Below are positions 5,552-5,682 of a stretch of 5,682 nt of DNA, piece by piece. Where the stretch lies: positions 1-5,682 of the forward strand of contig JAICSD010000304.1 in assembly GCA_025937075.1 (NCBI GenBank), read 5' to 3'. The stretch's first letter is position 1, and every line of letters begins with the position of its first letter. This DNA comes from Vicinamibacteria bacterium. Its GTDB lineage: Bacteria; Acidobacteriota; Vicinamibacteria; Vicinamibacterales; 2-12-FULL-66-21. The position numbers and the translations under genes were made by a program. The notes under the pieces were generated by a model that ran no database searches, was not told where the DNA came from, and saw only the letters and a list, made by a program, of their open reading frames with translations.

Positions 5552-5682
5552 GCGGAACGTCCTCGACGGCCGGCAGCCTGAACTGATCGTTGAGCCGCAT
5601 GGCCATCTCGGTGAAGAGCGCGGCAAGCCCGACGCGGTCCGCTTTGTCGGTGCGCAGCTCGTGCGACTCGCGCACCAGCCGC
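5544..5682 (-). CDS. Unknown protein, C-terminal 45 residues (5' end outside window)
   Basis: The minus-strand frame reading from 5681 stays open to TGA at 5546-5544. It encodes a hydrophilic, probably helical tail: RLVRESHELRTDKADR, then VGLAALFTEMAMRLNDQF, then RLPAVEDVPRG. Codon choice with G/C third positions and the 8-nt overlap with the next start support it as real. The Arg/Asp-Lys-Ala-Asp-Arg followed by an Ala-Leu-Phe amphipathic helix has no family I can name. As the first visible gene of the OmpA-GTPase-PAS operon, it may belong to the same system. Confidence 0.7.
   Translation of the reverse strand, partial: RLVRESHELRTDKADRVGLAALFTEMAMRLNDQFRLPAVEDVPRG
5560..5564 (-). promoter_or_regulatory. 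Ribosome binding site deciding the GTG start of the OmpA-family gene
   Basis: TCCTC on the + strand reads GAGGA on the coding strand, 8 nt before the GTG at 5551-5549. The site lies inside the end of the preceding gene and supports this start over the ATG at 5626. Confidence 0.6.

Noticed and set aside
5552..5626. ATG at 5626 as start of the OmpA-family gene
   Set aside because: It would overlap the preceding gene by 83 nt and add an unstructured Ser/Pro/Arg segment; the GTG at 5551 has a ribosome site and a short overlap.
1..5682. CRISPR arrays, tRNA or rRNA genes, insertion sequences
   Set aside because: I saw no spaced direct repeats of CRISPR type, no cloverleaf or rRNA signatures, and no transposase or terminal inverted repeats.

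Overview
This is a GC-rich chromosomal segment from a free-living Gram-negative-type bacterium. Evidence for that is an OmpA/peptidoglycan-binding protein, a secreted PEGA protein and dense, overlapping gene packing. The mix of a PadR regulator with a palindromic promoter box, a PspC protein, PEGA lipoprotein-like genes and bacterial Ras-like GTPases would fit Acidobacteriota or a neighbouring soil lineage. That placement is an impression from gene content, not a phylogenetic result.

Left part (1-1152): the 3' end of a GT4-type glycosyltransferase on the + strand (1-357) converges on a minus-strand gene (421-1152) for an exported Tyr/Pro-rich protein ending in a PEGA domain. That gene holds a six-copy, 15-bp tandem repeat encoding Arg-Pro-Tyr-Tyr-Tyr units. 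A divergent intergenic region (1153-1296) separates it from a two-gene + strand operon.

Middle (1241-2720): a promoter overlapped by a perfect 11-bp inverted repeat precedes a PadR-family regulator (1297-1620). Two bases after its stop comes a PspC-domain multi-span membrane protein (1623-2720). The palindrome is a good candidate for the PadR operator, which would make this an autoregulated envelope-stress or membrane-associated module.

Right part (2728-5682, minus strand): four genes with overlapping ends, read from 5682 down to 2728. They are the tail of an unknown gene (5544-5682), a membrane-anchored OmpA-family protein with a large cytoplasmic half (3794-5551), a Ras-like small GTPase (3300-3797), and a small protein that looks like a PAS-type sensor domain followed by a signalling coiled coil (2728-3300). 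The starts overlap the preceding stops by 8, 4 and 1 nt, which points to one translationally coupled operon. Its promoter lies outside the window.

The most interesting reading is that this operon encodes an envelope-to-cytoplasm signalling system. The periplasmic OmpA domain keeps both peptidoglycan-contact residues. A single transmembrane helix leads to a cytoplasmic region whose predicted strand/helix order resembles the Roadblock/LC7-longin fold, the class of partner that regulates small GTPases such as MglA. The cognate GTPase is encoded next to it, with His where Ras has catalytic Gln61. The two + strand genes and this operon converge with only 7 bp between their stop codons.
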